In this document: one piece after another, positions 62,356 through 64,000 of the stretch
Layout: each line of letters begins with the position of its first letter
How positions within the stretch are numbered: the stretch's first letter is position 1
NCBI GenBank assembly: GCA_947089905.1
Contig: CAMUMG010000007.1
Span: 87,542 to 151,541 of the forward strand
DNA from: an uncultured Lachnospiraceae bacterium
Lineage (GTDB): Bacteria; Bacillota; Clostridia; Lachnospirales; Lachnospiraceae
DNA: 64,000 nt
Reading direction: 5' to 3'
Notes under the pieces: model-generated
What the model saw: only the letters and a program-made list of their open reading frames with translations
Told to the model about the DNA's origin: nothing
The model's database searches: none
Translations under genes and position numbers: made by a program

Positions 62356-62715
62356 TTAATTATAATCAAATAACCACCATCCAGAATCTTGTATCTGTTT
62401 AATCATATTACTCCACTTTTTTCTTGTATCCATATACTCTACAGAGTTGATATTTAAAGGTGTATTTATAACAAATTGTATCTTTTCCTCTGTAAAGAAA
62501 GTAATCACACTTTCTCCTCCAATATTCCATAGTCTGTTTCCAATATACTTATTCTTTACTTTACCAATTAAAGAAAATACGTTATGATGATATTGATTAT
62601 ACCATATTTTTGAACATTTTCTTGGATCAATATATTTTTGTTCTCCAAACTCATCTACAAAAATAATTTTAGTCTTGGAAATACTTATGATATGATCCAT
62701 TGGATATGTATTCAT
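62356..62715 (-). CDS. Small uncharacterised protein
   Basis: A 119-residue soluble protein of unknown family, rich in aromatic residues (KIWYNQYHHNVFSLIGKVKNKYIG, then WNIGG and GWWLF at the end). No motif seen. The frame could open at ATG 62727, which overlaps the ribosome-like bases; ATG at 62715 is 7 bases behind GAG and is used. The AGAAATGAG leader motif precedes it. Confidence 0.55.
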   Translation of the reverse strand: MNTYPMDHIISISKTKIIFVDEFGEQKYIDPRKCSKIWYNQYHHNVFSLIGKVKNKYIGNRLWNIGGESVITFFTEEKIQFVINTPLNINSVEYMDTRKKWSNMIKQIQDSGWWLFDYN

Positions 62716-62920
62716 ACTATTTCTCATTTCTATGTCTATTTTTTATATAGTATATCATTAATATATATTTCTGTAAATTACTATTGTAATTGAAGTTATG
62801 ACAACCGTCGAAATAATGTATCTATTTGGACTTTCTTGTAATTCTTATCTATTCTACTAATAATCCCTTATCTTTTTCTCATTTTTATTATCATTTTATT
62901 TATTTGTATAGTGATTTCAA

Positions 62921-62950
62921 TTGACAAGATAACTAAAATATTTGTACGAT
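62921..62950 (+). promoter_or_regulatory. Promoter of the recombinase gene
   Basis: TTGACA (62921-62926), 18-base spacer, TACGAT (62945-62950), 42 bases before the ATG. Confidence 0.6.
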
Positions 62951-62991
62951 AATATCCTTGAAAGATAAATTTAAGTAAAGGAGATTTTATT

Positions 62992-63912
62992 ATGTATGAT
63001 TTAAAAACACGTATTAAAAACTATTTAGAATATTGTATTACTCAGAAATGTTTAGATGAAAAAACCTTAAAAGCATATCAAATTGATTTAAGACAATTTT
63101 CTGAACAGATTTCTATTCCAGACATTACAAAAATTACATCTTCCGAATTGGAAAATTATATATCTAAACTCCATCAGCAATATAAACCCAAAACCGCAAA
63201 ACGAAAAATTGCCTCTATAAAGGCTCTATTTCACTATTTTGAGTATAAAGAAATAATTATTCAAAATCCTTTTAACAAAATACGGATACGTTTTCGAGAA
63301 CCTATGATATTGCCAAAAACAATTCCTTTACATATAGTCGAAACATTTCTATCTACGATTTATCAATATCGCCAAAATGCTAAAACAGACTACCAGAAAA
63401 GGAATGCCCTACGGGATGCTGCTGTTATAGAACTTTTATTCGCTACTGGTATGAGAATATCTGAGCTCTGTTCATTAAAAGATAGTGCTGTAAATTTATA
63501 TGATGGTATTGTCCTTATTTATGGAAAAGGTGATAAAGAACGACGTATTCAAATTGGAAACGAATCTGTAATTCATATTCTGAAAGAATATAAAAATAAT
63601 TTTTATACGGAAATTCAAACTTGTAATCACTTTTTTGTCAATTCTTCTGGTAAAATCTTATCCGATCAAGTAGTTCGCAGAATGATAAATAAATATACTT
63701 CTCTTGCTTCTATAAAATTACATATCACTCCCCATATGTTTCGTCATACCTTTGCAACAAGTCTTTTAGAAGCAGATGTTGACATACGATTTATTCAAGA
63801 AATGCTAGGACATAGTTCTATTAATATTACAGAAATCTACACACATGTAGCAGTTGCTAAACAAAAAGACATTCTTACTTCCAAACATCCACGAAAAGAT
63901 TTTCGTATATAA
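62992..63912 (+). CDS. Tyrosine recombinase/integrase, XerD-like
   Basis: A 306-residue phage-integrase-family recombinase. An N-terminal core-binding domain (residues 1-100) is followed by the catalytic domain with Arg155 (ATGMRISEL), Lys179 (GKGDKER), His248 and Arg251 (HMFRHTFA), His274 (LGHSSINIT) and the nucleophile Tyr283 (IYTHV). Size and sequence match XerC/XerD or the small recombinases that drive DNA inversion; it lacks the arm-binding domain of element integrases. Placed apart from replication genes, next to small accessory genes, it may be a phase-variation or island recombinase. AAGGAG ribosome site. Confidence 0.93.
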   Translation: MYDLKTRIKNYLEYCITQKCLDEKTLKAYQIDLRQFSEQISIPDITKITSSELENYISKLHQQYKPKTAKRKIASIKALFHYFEYKEIIIQNPFNKIRIRFREPMILPKTIPLHIVETFLSTIYQYRQNAKTDYQKRNALRDAAVIELLFATGMRISELCSLKDSAVNLYDGIVLIYGKGDKERRIQIGNESVIHILKEYKNNFYTEIQTCNHFFVNSSGKILSDQVVRRMINKYTSLASIKLHITPHMFRHTFATSLLEADVDIRFIQEMLGHSSINITEIYTHVAVAKQKDILTSKHPRKDFRI

Positions 63913-63919
63913 TTTTTAA

Positions 63920-63951
63920 AAGCAATCCTATCAATATTGTATGGATTGCTT
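63920..63951 (+). terminator. Terminator of the recombinase gene
   Basis: AAGCAATCC (63920-63928) pairs with GGATTGCTT (63943-63951), followed by TCTTTTCGTTTTAA. Confidence 0.8.
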
Positions 63952-63966
63952 CTTTTCGTTTTAATT

Positions 63967-63997
63967 ATTGATGGATAATCAGATGTTATCCGTTGAT
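63967..63997. other. Possible tyrosine-recombinase core site
   Basis: ATTGATGGATAA and TTATCCGTTGAT flank a 7-base centre; the arms are complementary at 9 of 12 positions. Imperfect 11-12-bp arms around a 6-8-bp centre are what a XerD-like enzyme uses, and the recombinase gene ends 55 bases away. Chance resemblance cannot be excluded. Confidence 0.35.
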
Positions 63998-64000
63998 TCT

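Noticed and set aside
1..64000. tRNA, rRNA, prophage or conjugative-element modules
   Set aside because: No tRNA T-arm-like sequence, rRNA segment, phage structural gene or relaxase was found on reading both strands; a computed search (tRNAscan-SE, Infernal) could still find a small RNA.

Overview
The window is chromosomal DNA from a low-GC, spore-forming, chemotactic Firmicute, most likely a member of the Lachnospiraceae (Clostridia). This is judged from the A+T-rich base composition, strong AGGAGG-type ribosome sites, a proline T-box, a CotS-type spore coat kinase, a YtvI/AI-2E family membrane protein, two Cache-domain chemoreceptors and many proteins of types common in gut Clostridia (DUF6320, CmpB, DUF3784, TIGR02452). 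No rRNA, tRNA, CRISPR array or prophage block was seen.

Layout. 1-9.1 kb (minus strand): truncated VanZ-like gene, a double zinc-ribbon membrane protein, an operon of citrate synthase, NUDIX hydrolase and short-chain dehydrogenase, then nicotinate phosphoribosyltransferase and prolyl-tRNA synthetase behind a complete T-box. 9.1-25.1 kb: AI-2E/YtvI protein, a nucleotide-kinase-like protein, an LTA-synthase-type sulfatase-fold enzyme (plus strand), a PARG-like macrodomain protein with a class V aminotransferase and an unknown partner, phosphoglucomutase, a PEGA-domain surface protein with an Asp-rich repeat, CotS, CCA-adding enzyme and glycogen phosphorylase. 25.1-37.7 kb: a foldase lipoprotein, MATE exporter, metallo-hydrolase, an isolated fucose/arabinose-isomerase-family gene, YbjQ, a DUF6320/acyltransferase pair, a deaminase, a modular cell-wall peptidase and an RlmD-type methyltransferase.

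37.7-58.4 kb is regulatory and defensive. A MerR/BmrR-type regulator faces a promoter with the diagnostic 19-bp spacer that leads into an acetyltransferase, a CmpB membrane protein and a heterodimeric ABC exporter with one degenerate ATP site. Two chemoreceptors bracket a group of acetyltransferases and an AraC/GyrI regulator. An APH(3')-like kinase follows, then an unknown toroid-like protein, a two-component system and an ABC/FtsX exporter in one plus-strand block with response-regulator-like direct repeats before the ABC genes. 58.4-64 kb holds small accessory genes (two Cof-type HAD phosphatases, acetyltransferases, small unknowns) and ends in a XerD-like tyrosine recombinase with a possible core site just beyond it.

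The least explained signals are non-coding: (i) a roughly 410-bp gene-less element with IS200/IS605-type hairpin ends and its own internal promoter, lying in the leader of the second chemoreceptor gene; (ii) leaders of several minus-strand genes that share the sequence AGAAATGAGG at the ribosome site, two of which can base-pair an upstream loop to the bases next to that site; (iii) a compact, possibly pseudoknotted intergenic structure before the PARG-like gene; and (iv) an unexplained structured gap near 9.3 kb. All functional assignments come from reading motifs by eye; no database search was run.
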